Source of the DNA: NC2004 sp050874905
GTDB taxonomy: Bacteria; Bacillota; Clostridia; Lachnospirales; Lachnospiraceae
Length of the DNA stretch: 64,000 nucleotides
Direction of reading: 5' to 3'
Assembly: GCA_050874905.1 (NCBI GenBank)
Contig: JBNMLP010000002.1
Coordinates: 62,001 to 126,000, forward strand
The position numbers were made by a program, and so were the translations under genes. The notes under the pieces are model-generated. The model saw only the letters and a list, made by a program, of their open reading frames with translations. It had not been told where the DNA came from and made no database searches. Positions 9,052 to 16,855 of this stretch are shown here, piece after piece. The first letter of the stretch is position 1. The number at the start of each line of letters is the position of its first letter.

Positions 9052-10058
9052 GTATTGTATTCGCCATTTTAAAGATCGTTGGGATCGTTGTTCTGGTTCT
9101 TATACTGCTTGTTTTATTTCTGCTTGCATTGCTGCTTTTTGCGCCGCTGTGTTACCGGGTGAAGCTTGTATTAGAGGGGACAGTGCCGGATGTGGAAGCA
9201 TCTGCATCCTATCTTTTCCCGCTTTTGCGCATCCGTTTTTCTTACCGGGAAAAGGAAGGAGCAAACGGTCATATAGGGCTGCTCTGGTTTTCTTTTCCAA
9301 AAGAAGACAAACCGAAAAAAGAGGACAAGCCAAAGAAACAGCACAGTAAGCCGGCAGAAAAAAACCGGGTACCGGAACAAACATCTGCTTTGCCAAAGGA
9401 AGAACAGCTACCCAAAAAGCCGCCGGTTGGCAGCTTTTCTGAGGAGGATGATGAGGAGGAAGAGGAGCTGTATGACTTTGATTTCTCTGATGAAATGGAA
9501 CAGATTCCGACGCTTCCGAAGGCTCCCATAAACCGGGAGACAAAAACCGAAACGAAAACGGAAAAACCGAAACGAAACATCCATTGGCTTTCGTCCATCC
9601 GGCATTTCTTTCACAGGATAAAAGAAGCAGTGCTCCGGCTTTATGAACGGATCAAGCACTTTCAGCAGGAGTGGTCGCAGACAACCGATAAGGTCAAACG
9701 TCTCAAACATCTTTATGATGCGGAGCTGACCAAGCTTGCCATCAAAGGGGTAAAAAAAGAGATTTTGTATGTTTTAAAAAAGGAACGGCCACAAAAAATA
9801 CGCGGCTTCCTCCGCTTTGGCTGCAGTGATCCTGCCCAAACGGGAGAATTGCTCGGTGCAGCCAGCATGTTTTATGCCTATTATGGCTCCAGCTTGAAGC
9901 TGTATCCCGATTTTAATGAAGCGTGTCTTAGTGCGGATATTGTGATCAAAGGGCGGCTGCGCCTGATCTATCCGGTGGTCGCTGCAATAAAGCTGTTTTT
10001 TAACCGCGCATTAAAGAAAACAATCAAACGATGCAAACATATTATAGGAGGTAACTAA
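9048..10058 (+). CDS. DUF2953 family membrane-anchored protein (YtfI-like)
   Basis: The 336-residue protein has one long N-terminal hydrophobic anchor at about residues 5-35. The middle is very charged, with lysine-rich and glutamate-rich runs (about 85-170). The C-terminal half (about 180-336) matches DUF2953 in pattern, including the FGCSDPAQTG element. DUF2953 proteins commonly sit next to the GerW/YtfJ spore protein gene, as here, where gerW starts two bases after the stop. That partnership suggests a forespore or spore-membrane role, which is inference. The start overlaps the previous gene by four bases. Confidence 0.8.
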   Translation: MSIVFAILKIVGIVVLVLILLVLFLLALLLFAPLCYRVKLVLEGTVPDVEASASYLFPLLRIRFSYREKEGANGHIGLLWFSFPKEDKPKKEDKPKKQHSKPAEKNRVPEQTSALPKEEQLPKKPPVGSFSEEDDEEEEELYDFDFSDEMEQIPTLPKAPINRETKTETKTEKPKRNIHWLSSIRHFFHRIKEAVLRLYERIKHFQQEWSQTTDKVKRLKHLYDAELTKLAIKGVKKEILYVLKKERPQKIRGFLRFGCSDPAQTGELLGAASMFYAYYGSSLKLYPDFNEACLSADIVIKGRLRLIYPVVAAIKLFFNRALKKTIKRCKHIIGGN

Positions 10059-10059
10059 T

Positions 10060-10458
10060 ATGGCAAATGATTTTAATTCAACAGTAGGTGCATTATTTCA
10101 GGGGATGGATTCTTTCTTATCTGCCAAAACCGTAGTGGGAGAGCCGACACAGCTTGGCGATACGATCCTGCTTCCACTGGTAGATGTCTCATTTGGCTGC
10201 GGTGCAGGAGCCTATGCTGAAAACGGCGACAAGAAATCAAAAGCCGGCGGTGGTATGGGAGCCAAAATGTCTCCGAGTGCCGTATTAGTCATTCAGAATG
10301 GAAAGACAAGACTGGTCAATGTAAAGAATCAGGAAACGCTGACCAAGCTGCTTGATATGGTGCCGGATCTGATTGACCGCATTTCCAATAAAGATGATCG
10401 CACGGATGACGAGGTCATTGATGATATTGTCAAAGAGCAGGACGCTGACGAAGAATAA
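10060..10458 (+). CDS. gerW: GerW family sporulation protein (YtfJ)
   Basis: This 132-residue protein belongs to the spore_YtfJ family. The characteristic glycine-rich core is seen as VDVSFGCGAGAY near residue 44 and GGGMGAKMSPSAVLVI near 62. The Bacillus relative is needed for efficient germination and is expressed in the forespore. The C-terminus is acidic. Its ribosome site (GGAGG) lies within the last codons of the DUF2953 gene, so translation is probably coupled. A strong terminator follows immediately. No forespore promoter is obvious directly upstream, so it may be read from the upstream transcript. Confidence 0.9.
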   Translation: MANDFNSTVGALFQGMDSFLSAKTVVGEPTQLGDTILLPLVDVSFGCGAGAYAENGDKKSKAGGGMGAKMSPSAVLVIQNGKTRLVNVKNQETLTKLLDMVPDLIDRISNKDDRTDDEVIDDIVKEQDADEE

Positions 10459-10469
10459 GGAAACAGGCG

Positions 10470-10512
10470 AAAGAGACAGAAGAGTGACATACACTTTTCT
10501 GTCTCTTTTTTT
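10470..10512 (+). terminator. Intrinsic terminator after gerW
   Basis: AAGAGACAGAA pairs with TTCTGTCTCTT, extended by AGTG/CACT around a short loop, and is followed by a run of seven T. Confidence 0.9.
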
Positions 10513-10587
10513 CACTTTTTTTAATTTCCGGCATATCATGAGAAAGAGGGAAGAATTTCAGCAAAACAAAAAGGGGGCATGACAGCC

Positions 10588-10728
10588 ATGAAAGAACTGG
10601 TCGGCTATTCCATTTTCTTTATTGGAATTGGGATCTTACTGTGTGAGATCATTGGAAATGATGTCATTGCTTTTATTTTGATCCTCGTCTGCTTCCTTCT
10701 TTTCTATATTCTATTTTGCAAATGCTGA
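10588..10728 (+). CDS. Small 46-residue membrane protein
   Basis: The ATG at 10588 is preceded by AAGGGGG at 10571-10577. It opens a 46-residue reading frame that is almost entirely hydrophobic, with two membrane segments at about residues 5-22 and 26-44. The in-frame ATG at 10579 is too close to the ribosome site. The frame sits between the gerW terminator and the rpmB terminator, with no recognisable homologue. The good ribosome site and composition make it a plausible gene, but this is not certain. Confidence 0.5.
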   Translation: MKELVGYSIFFIGIGILLCEIIGNDVIAFILILVCFLLFYILFCKC

Positions 10729-10732
10729 CACG

Positions 10733-10760
10733 AAAAAAGCGGCTGTCATAAGACAACCGC
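10733..10760 (-). terminator. Intrinsic terminator of rpmB
   Basis: On the minus strand GCGGTTGTC and GACAGCCGC pair (one wobble) around TTAT and are followed by TTTTTT. It lies 20 bases after the rpmB stop. Confidence 0.85.
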
Positions 10761-10780
10761 CATAGAATCATGTATAATGA

Positions 10781-10966
10781 TTAAGCTCTTTCTACTTTAC
10801 CGGAGCGTAAGCATGAAGTACATACATACATCTTCTTTGTTCCGCCATTCTGAGCAACTCTAACTGACTTGATGTTAGACTTCCACATTCTATTAGATCT
10901 ACGGTGTGAATGACTCACGTTCTGTCCGAAATGAGCACCTTTTCCACATACTGCACATTTTGCCAT
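10781..10966 (-). CDS. rpmB: 50S ribosomal protein L28
   Basis: This 61-residue large-subunit protein matches the short bacterial L28 form. It opens with MAKCAVCGKG and has the CTSCLRSGKV element at the end, so a four-cysteine zinc site (two CxxC pairs) is intact. The start has GGAGGTG ten bases upstream. It is monocistronic, with its own promoter and terminator, and is divergent from the yloU-fakA-recG operon. The same arrangement occurs in Bacillus. Confidence 0.97.
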   Translation of the reverse strand: MAKCAVCGKGAHFGQNVSHSHRRSNRMWKSNIKSVRVAQNGGTKKMYVCTSCLRSGKVERA

Positions 10967-11024
10967 GTTTCTGACACCTCCTTAACACCCATTTAAACCT
11001 ACTGTAAGGCTTACAACAAAAATC

Positions 11025-11053
11025 ATTCTATCAGATTGTGCAGGCGTTTGCAA
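11025..11053 (-). promoter_or_regulatory. rpmB promoter
   Basis: On the minus strand TTGCAA at 11053-11048, a 17-base spacer, and TAGAAT at 11030-11025. The 5' leader that follows contains the 13-base palindrome-like TGTAAGCCTTACA near 11002-11014. Its role is unknown. Confidence 0.7.
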
Positions 11054-11082
11054 GTAAAAATTAAAATATTTTCATTTTTTTG

Positions 11083-11111
11083 TTTCTTTTCTGTTGGAAA
11101 TTGGGTATAAT
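11083..11111 (+). promoter_or_regulatory. Probable promoter of the yloU-fakA-recG operon
   Basis: TATAAT at 11106-11111 is a perfect -10. The best -35 at 17-base spacing is the weak TTTCTT at 11083-11088. It lies 75 bases before the yloU start. Confidence 0.5.
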
Positions 11112-11186
11112 CAAAGATAGTGATTTATAATTACTGCAAAAAAGAACGTAAATATTACGAGTTAGAAATAAAAGGAGGCTAAGGCT

Positions 11187-11546
11187 ATGGGACAGAAAGT
11201 GATTCAGAATGAGCTTGGAAACGTAACCATCAATCAGGATGTAATTGCAACCCATGCGGGCATGGCAGCACTGGACTGCTTCGGTATTGTCGGCATGGCG
11301 ATGCTGAATATGAAAGATGGTATCGTGCATTTATTAAAAAAAGAAAGTGCTGGCAGAGGTGTTCATATTGAATTAAAAGACGACCAGTTGTACATCGAGA
11401 TGCATATTATTGTGGCGTATGGCGTGAACATCAATACGGTCACCGAGAATCTGATTCAGGCAGTTACTTATAAGATTGAGCATTTTACAGGCTGTAAAGT
11501 AGATCAGATCGTTGTTTGTGTAGATAATGTCAGAGTGATTGACTAG
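11187..11546 (+). CDS. yloU: Asp23/Gls24 family protein (YloU-like)
   Basis: The 119-residue cytoplasmic protein belongs to the Asp23/Gls24 family, recognised from the NVTINQDVIATHAGMAAL opening and the AYGVNINTVTENLI region near residue 75. Members are abundant envelope-stress-associated proteins without enzymatic motifs. It is preceded by AAAGGAGG and followed after 17 bases by fakA, the same neighbour as in Bacillus (yloU-yloV). Co-expression suggests a link with fatty acid or membrane homeostasis, but the molecular role is not established. Confidence 0.9.
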   Translation: MGQKVIQNELGNVTINQDVIATHAGMAALDCFGIVGMAMLNMKDGIVHLLKKESAGRGVHIELKDDQLYIEMHIIVAYGVNINTVTENLIQAVTYKIEHFTGCKVDQIVVCVDNVRVID

Positions 11547-11563
11547 AAGTGGAGGAAATAGTT

Positions 11564-13258
11564 GTGTCAACAGTAATTTATGCGAAACAATTAAGAGCAG
11601 CATTTTTAGCTGGTGCTGCCAACATCAATGCGAACAAAGATTATATCAACGAATTAAACGTATTTCCAGTTCCGGATGGTGATACCGGAACCAATATGTC
11701 TTTGACGATCCTTTCTGCGGCAAAGGAAGTCGACCAGCTTCCGGAAGATCCGGATATGAAAGCGTTATGTAAGGCAATCTCATCCGGTTCCTTAAAAGGT
11801 GCAAGAGGTAACTCCGGTGTTATTTTATCCCAGCTTCTGCGTGGATTAACAAAGGGCATCAAGGCGAACACGGAGATTACAACAGCAGTTCTGGCAGAGA
11901 GCTTTGGCATGGCAGTAGAATCTGCTTACAAAGCAGTAATGAAGCCAAAAGAGGGAACGATCCTTACCGTAGCCAAAGGGATCGCTGACAAAGCAGCAGA
12001 GATTGCTCTGGATGTCGAAGAAATCGAAGAATTTGCGGAGCAGGTCGTTGCCTATGGTAACGAAGTGCTTGACCAGACGCCGGAGATGCTTCCTGTATTA
12101 AAAGAAGCAGGTGTTGTGGATTCCGGCGGAAAAGGTCTGATGACCGTATTAGAGGGTGCTGTTGCTTCCTTAAAGAATGAAGATGTTGCAGCGCTGACCT
12201 TTGACGAGGCTCCGGTACAGAATAACAGCGGTGCACAGGGCTGGAAAGCTCCGACTCCAAAGAGCGGCACCGGTTCTTCCTTTGAAACTGACATTAAATA
12301 TGGCTATTGTACCGAGTTCATTATCCTTTTAAATCGTGAATTTACGGATAAAGATGAAAAAGAGTTAAAAGAGTTCTTGTTATCCATCGGTGATTCCTTA
12401 GTTGTGGTAGCAGATGATGAGATCGTAAAGATCCATGTGCATACAAACCATCCGGGACAGGCATTTGAAAAAGGCTTGACCTACGGTGAATTAAGCCGCA
12501 TGAAGGTTGATAACATGCGTGAGGAACATAAAGAGGTTCTGCTCAATTCCGAGCAGGCAGAGCAGCCACAGGAAGCACCTCAGAAAGAGGAGCCGCGTAA
12601 ACCGATGGGCATTGTTGCGGTTTCTATTGGCGATGGAATGAATGAGATCTTCAGAGGGCTTGGCGTAGACTATCTGGTAGAGGGTGGTCAGACGATGAAT
12701 CCAAGTACCGAGGATATGTTAGGAGCCATTTCCCATGTCAATGCGGATACGGTTTTCGTATTCCCGAACAATAAAAATATTGTGATGGCAGCTAATCAGG
12801 CAAGAGATCTGATCGAAGATAAGCAGATTATTGTAATTCCGACTACGACCGTACCACAGGGTATTACAGCCGTGATCTCCTTTAATCCGGAAGGGACACC
12901 GGAAGAAAATGAGGAGGCATTTTTAGAGGCAAAGGATGCCGTTGCAACCGGTCAGGTTACTTATGCAGTAAGAGATACCGTGATCAATGGTATCGAAGTA
13001 CACATGGATGATATCATGGGTATGGATGATGACGGCATCAAGACAGTTGGCAACGACATCAACGAAACAACCTGCAATCTGATCAAGGAAATGGTAACCG
13101 AAGACAGCGAACTGATTTCCATTTACAGTGGGCAGGATGTTACCGATAAGGATTCCCAGAAGCTGTTAAAGAGCATCGAGGAAGCATTCCCATCCTGTGA
13201 TGTGGAATTGAATTTTGGTGGTCAGCCGGTTTACTATTACATCGTTTCTGTAGAGTAG
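11564..13258 (+). CDS. fakA: Fatty acid kinase catalytic subunit FakA (DAK2 domain, YloV-like)
   Basis: FakA phosphorylates exogenous fatty acids bound to a FakB partner so that they enter phospholipid synthesis. The 564-residue protein has an N-terminal DAK2/DhaL kinase domain with PVPDGDTGTNMS near residue 35 and GARGNSGVILSQ near 82. A central region and a C-terminal EDD-like domain follow. I take the GTG at 11564 as start because GGAGG lies at 11551-11555. A GTG at 11549 would lie upstream of that site. recG begins seven bases after the stop, so the three genes form one operon. No fakB (DegV) gene is seen in this window. Confidence 0.92.
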   Translation: MSTVIYAKQLRAAFLAGAANINANKDYINELNVFPVPDGDTGTNMSLTILSAAKEVDQLPEDPDMKALCKAISSGSLKGARGNSGVILSQLLRGLTKGIKANTEITTAVLAESFGMAVESAYKAVMKPKEGTILTVAKGIADKAAEIALDVEEIEEFAEQVVAYGNEVLDQTPEMLPVLKEAGVVDSGGKGLMTVLEGAVASLKNEDVAALTFDEAPVQNNSGAQGWKAPTPKSGTGSSFETDIKYGYCTEFIILLNREFTDKDEKELKEFLLSIGDSLVVVADDEIVKIHVHTNHPGQAFEKGLTYGELSRMKVDNMREEHKEVLLNSEQAEQPQEAPQKEEPRKPMGIVAVSIGDGMNEIFRGLGVDYLVEGGQTMNPSTEDMLGAISHVNADTVFVFPNNKNIVMAANQARDLIEDKQIIVIPTTTVPQGITAVISFNPEGTPEENEEAFLEAKDAVATGQVTYAVRDTVINGIEVHMDDIMGMDDDGIKTVGNDINETTCNLIKEMVTEDSELISIYSGQDVTDKDSQKLLKSIEEAFPSCDVELNFGGQPVYYYIVSVE

Positions 13259-13264
13259 GAGATT

Positions 13265-15289
13265 ATGTTAAACGAACAAGATTCCATAAAAGTATTAAAG
13301 GGGGTAGGCGATAAAAGTGCCTCCCTCTTTTTCAAATGCAAAGTGCATACGGTAGGCGATCTGAAGGAATACTATCCTCGTCATTACGAACGTTTTCCTG
13401 TTCCGATCACCTTTGGAGAAATGAAAGAGGGAGAACGCTGCGCTGTGATCGCCCGCGTCCATTCCCGTATGGTCGTAAAACGGATCCGGCAGCGGAAAGT
13501 ATGTGTGTTACGCTTAAAAAGTGAAGATCAGATCCGTGAAGTAGCATGGTTTAATGCACCTTTTCTGGCAAATGTCTTTCATGTGAATGAAACATTCGTC
13601 TTTGTCGGGGAGGCCGTCAAAAAAAATGGGATGCTGACATTTCAGCATCCTGCTTATTACACACTGTCACAGTATGAATCCTTAAAAGATACCTTTCAGC
13701 CCGTCTATCGTCTGACAGAGGGCTTGACTAACAACATGGTACGCAAATGTGTGACACAGCTTCAGCCGCTTTTTTCGGAGCAGGCAGAGTATTTAAGCAG
13801 CAGCTTTTTAAAAGAACATGATCTGACCTGTTTATCTGCTGCCTATCATCAGATTCATTTTCCAACAACCGAAGATTCCATCATCACCGCCAGAAAACGG
13901 CTGGTATTTCATGAGTTTCTGCAGTTTTTCATTTACTTAGAGCAAATGAAAGAGGAGCAGGAGACCAGAAAAAATTCCTTTCAGATCAGGGAATGCAGCG
14001 AGGTAGCGGAGCTGATCGCCAATCTTCCTTATCAGTTGACCAATGCGCAGCTTACGACCTTTGAGGAGATCAAGCAGGATCTGATGTGTGAGGCATCCAT
14101 GAACCGTTTGGTACAGGGTGACGTCGGTTCGGGCAAAACGATCGTTGCGATCCTTGCCCTTTTGATGGTTGCAAAATCCGGTTATCAGGGAGCCTTGATG
14201 GTACCGACGGAGGTACTCGCCACGCAGCACTATGAAACGATGAAAGAACTGCTTTCTCCATTTGGAGTAACAGTGGGAGTGCTTACCGGCTCCCAGACTG
14301 CTGCCGAGAAAAAGGCTATTTACAAGCAGGTCGAACAGGGAGAGATTTCCATATTGGTAGGAACCCATGCCCTCATTCAGGAAAAATTAAACTATGCCAA
14401 TCTGGCACTCGTTGTCACGGACGAGCAGCACCGGTTCGGAGTCAAACAGCGGGAACGCTTCTTTGAAAAAGGAGACAATCCGCATGTACTGGTCATGAGT
14501 GCCACTCCGATTCCCAGAACACTTGCCATGATGCTATACGCAGACATGAGCATTTCCTTTATGCGGGAGCTTCCCCAAAACCGCCTGCCGATCAAGAACT
14601 GCGTGGTAGGAACAAACTACCGTGCAGCAGCAACACAGTTTATGCAGCAGGAGATTGCTAAGGGACATCAATGCTATGTCATCTGTCCGATGGTAGAGGA
14701 GAATGAAAAGGTAGAACTGGAAAATGTCACAGACTATGCCAAGCAGCTTCAGGAAATATTACCACATGCCAGAATTGCATTTTTACACGGTAAGATGAAC
14801 GAGGTTGACAAGAATAATATTATGTCAACTTTTGCAGAGGGTGGATATGATATTTTAGTTTCTACCACAGTGATCGAGGTCGGGATCAATGTTCCAAATG
14901 CGACCTTTATGCTGATTGAAAATGCGGAGCGGTTCGGACTTGCGACGCTGCATCAGCTCCGTGGGCGTGTGGGACGTGGGGCAGATCAGTCCTACTGCGT
15001 ATTTATGTATGGAAGGGAAACGGAAAAAAATAAAGAGCGGTTGGAAGTATTACACCATTCTAACGATGGTTTTTACATTGCCAACGAAGATTTAAAGCTG
15101 CGCGGACCAGGAGATTTCTTTGGCATACGACAGAGTGGAGCACTTGATTTTAAGCTGGCAGATCTTTATCAGGACGCCGAGCTTTTCACACTTGCCCACG
15201 ACTATTATGAGCAGTGGAAAAAGGACGGGATGGATCTTAGCGACTATCCATGCCTGCATACCTTTTCCGAAACATCCACTACGATCTAA
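13265..15289 (+). CDS. recG: ATP-dependent DNA helicase RecG
   Basis: RecG remodels stalled replication forks and recombination junctions. The 674-residue length is typical. An N-terminal wedge/OB domain is followed by the helicase core. Walker A is GDVGSGKT near residue 285, the Walker B box is DEQH near 385, and motif VI is QLRGRVGRG near 570. The C-terminal RecG signature LKLRGPGDFFG follows. It starts seven bases after fakA, and a small membrane protein gene follows after 13 bases. Confidence 0.97.
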   Translation: MLNEQDSIKVLKGVGDKSASLFFKCKVHTVGDLKEYYPRHYERFPVPITFGEMKEGERCAVIARVHSRMVVKRIRQRKVCVLRLKSEDQIREVAWFNAPFLANVFHVNETFVFVGEAVKKNGMLTFQHPAYYTLSQYESLKDTFQPVYRLTEGLTNNMVRKCVTQLQPLFSEQAEYLSSSFLKEHDLTCLSAAYHQIHFPTTEDSIITARKRLVFHEFLQFFIYLEQMKEEQETRKNSFQIRECSEVAELIANLPYQLTNAQLTTFEEIKQDLMCEASMNRLVQGDVGSGKTIVAILALLMVAKSGYQGALMVPTEVLATQHYETMKELLSPFGVTVGVLTGSQTAAEKKAIYKQVEQGEISILVGTHALIQEKLNYANLALVVTDEQHRFGVKQRERFFEKGDNPHVLVMSATPIPRTLAMMLYADMSISFMRELPQNRLPIKNCVVGTNYRAAATQFMQQEIAKGHQCYVICPMVEENEKVELENVTDYAKQLQEILPHARIAFLHGKMNEVDKNNIMSTFAEGGYDILVSTTVIEVGINVPNATFMLIENAERFGLATLHQLRGRVGRGADQSYCVFMYGRETEKNKERLEVLHHSNDGFYIANEDLKLRGPGDFFGIRQSGALDFKLADLYQDAELFTLAHDYYEQWKKDGMDLSDYPCLHTFSETSTTI

Positions 15290-15302
15290 GGAGGAAAGGC
15301 AG

Positions 15303-15488
15303 ATGAATTTGGGAAAGAAGAAGCCGGACAAGAAGCATTTTCTTGCCGGGATCATTGGAGTATATGTTATTGTGATCCTCGTGGTTGCCATTTGTTACAT
15401 TTTAAAACGTATCACACTGGTAGAATGTGGCATCACCTATGCCATCCTTTTCGTGGCTTTTCTTCCACTGTTTAAAGCGCAGAAATAA
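15303..15488 (+). CDS. Small 61-residue membrane protein
   Basis: A lysine-rich start (MNLGKKKPDKKHF) is followed by two hydrophobic segments at about residues 14-34 and 41-56. AGGAGG nine bases upstream supports the ATG at 15303. It is the last gene of the yloU-fakA-recG transcript. I do not recognise the family. The positive N-terminus predicts both ends in the cytoplasm. Confidence 0.65.
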   Translation: MNLGKKKPDKKHFLAGIIGVYVIVILVVAICYILKRITLVECGITYAILFVAFLPLFKAQK

Positions 15489-15498
15489 GATTCTTAAG

Positions 15499-15530
15499 TT
15501 GACATTTTTCTCAAATTTTGAGATTATAAT
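15499..15530 (+). promoter_or_regulatory. Promoter with 20-base spacer and central dyad (MerR-like architecture)
   Basis: TTGACA at 15499-15504 and TATAAT at 15525-15530 are both perfect hexamers but are 20 bases apart. The symmetric CTCAAA-T-TTTGAG at 15510-15522 sits between them. Overlong spacers with a dyad inside are typical of promoters activated by MerR family regulators. No merR gene is nearby. Confidence 0.55.
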
Positions 15531-15566
15531 GGAAGCGAAAGAAACGCAACAGAAAGGAAAATAACT

Positions 15567-16751
15567 ATGATGAAACGTATACTGACGCTGGGACTTGTGT
15601 TTGTTCTGATGTTATCGATGACCGCCGGTTGTTCCAAAAAAGGGAAGAAGGCAGAAAGCGCATCGGACAAGGGGTATCAGATTGGAACCAATAAAGCAGA
15701 TTTAGGATTTGAGCCGGGTGATTATGTCACGCTGGGAGATTACAAGGGACTTTCTTCCTATGATATTTCTTACACGGCATCTGAGGAAGAAATCCAGGAA
15801 AAGATCGATGAGATCAAGGAAGACAATGCTACCTACACGGATATTACCGACCGTGGAGCCAAAAATGGTGATATTGTTACCTTTGATTATTCTGCAAAGG
15901 TTGGCGATAAAGACGTCGCAGACTGTGCAGAAGAAGGCTATGAGATTGAACTTGGAAATGAAGAGTTTAATAAGGAGATGGAAGAACAGTTTGTTGGTAA
16001 AAAAGCTTCCGAATCCTTTGACGTAACCGTTTCCATGCCAGAAGACTTAAACGAGGAATATGCAGGTCAGGAAGCCGTTTTCCACATTACCATTGATTCC
16101 CTTCAGACAAAGGAGCTGCCGGAGATCACCGATAAATTTGTAAAAGCCAATACCGATTATGATTCCGTGGAAGCTTTCCAAAAGGGCATGAAGGAAGAAG
16201 TGATCAATGATAAAAAGTCCGATAATATGGATCTGATCAGTCAGGATCTGATCACAGCCGCTGTAGAAAAAGCTACCTTTAAAGACGATTATCCACAGGA
16301 GCTTTATGACAAGGCAAAATCTGATATTGATGCCAGTCTGGATTCTTCTGCCGAAAGCTTCAGCATGGAGCGTAAAGACTTTTTAGAGATGTTTTATGGA
16401 ATGACGGAAGATGATCTGAAAGAGGATTATCTGAACGAAACCCATTCTCGTCTTGTTCTTTATGCGATCGCACAAAAGGAGTCTTTATTCCCAACAAACA
16501 AGCAGTATCAGAGCTATCTTGAAGATCTGGTTGACCAGTATGACTATGAATCTGCCAAAGCCCTGGAGGAGGAAGCCGGAAAGGACGAGATCATGTATCA
16601 GGCGGTATATGATAACGTAGCTGCATTTTTATACGATCAGGCAAAGAAGGAAAAGATCACATCCGATGAATATGAGAATCTTCAAGAAGGAACGGACAGT
16701 GAAGAGGACACGGATGCAGCGGAAGATACAACAGAAGAAACTGCAGAATAA
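15567..16751 (+). CDS. Secreted lipoprotein with FKBP and trigger-factor C-terminal domains
   Basis: This 394-residue protein is predicted to be a lipid-anchored peptidyl-prolyl isomerase/chaperone. The signal peptide ends in the lipobox SMTAGC, with the lipidated Cys at residue 22. An FKBP-like domain follows (about 85-190; GDIVTFDYSAKV and AEEGYEIELGNEEF are typical of trigger factor). Then comes a helical trigger-factor-like chaperone region (about 190-370) and an acidic tail. The ribosome-binding N-terminal domain of true trigger factor is absent. It probably assists folding of exported proteins outside the membrane. ATGATG at the start makes either Met possible. It has its own promoter and terminator. 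Confidence 0.82.
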   Translation: MMKRILTLGLVFVLMLSMTAGCSKKGKKAESASDKGYQIGTNKADLGFEPGDYVTLGDYKGLSSYDISYTASEEEIQEKIDEIKEDNATYTDITDRGAKNGDIVTFDYSAKVGDKDVADCAEEGYEIELGNEEFNKEMEEQFVGKKASESFDVTVSMPEDLNEEYAGQEAVFHITIDSLQTKELPEITDKFVKANTDYDSVEAFQKGMKEEVINDKKSDNMDLISQDLITAAVEKATFKDDYPQELYDKAKSDIDASLDSSAESFSMERKDFLEMFYGMTEDDLKEDYLNETHSRLVLYAIAQKESLFPTNKQYQSYLEDLVDQYDYESAKALEEEAGKDEIMYQAVYDNVAAFLYDQAKKEKITSDEYENLQEGTDSEEDTDAAEDTTEETAE

Positions 16752-16779
16752 AACGAACAGGAAATAAATAAGGAGAAGG

Positions 16780-16824
16780 CAACGAAATCAGAGACAGAGC
16801 ATTGGATCTGGTTTCGTTGTTTTT
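16780..16824 (+). terminator. Intrinsic terminator after the lipoprotein gene
   Basis: CAACGAAA...CAGA pairs with TCTG...TTTCGTTG around a short loop and is followed by TTTTT. Confidence 0.8.
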
Positions 16825-16855
16825 CCGTCATGGATTATCTTAGAGAGGAAGAAAA

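Noticed and set aside
9100..9543. 147-codon minus-strand frame opposite the DUF2953 gene
   Set aside because: Shadow of a charged repetitive region; low-complexity Pro/Ser translation and no ribosome site.
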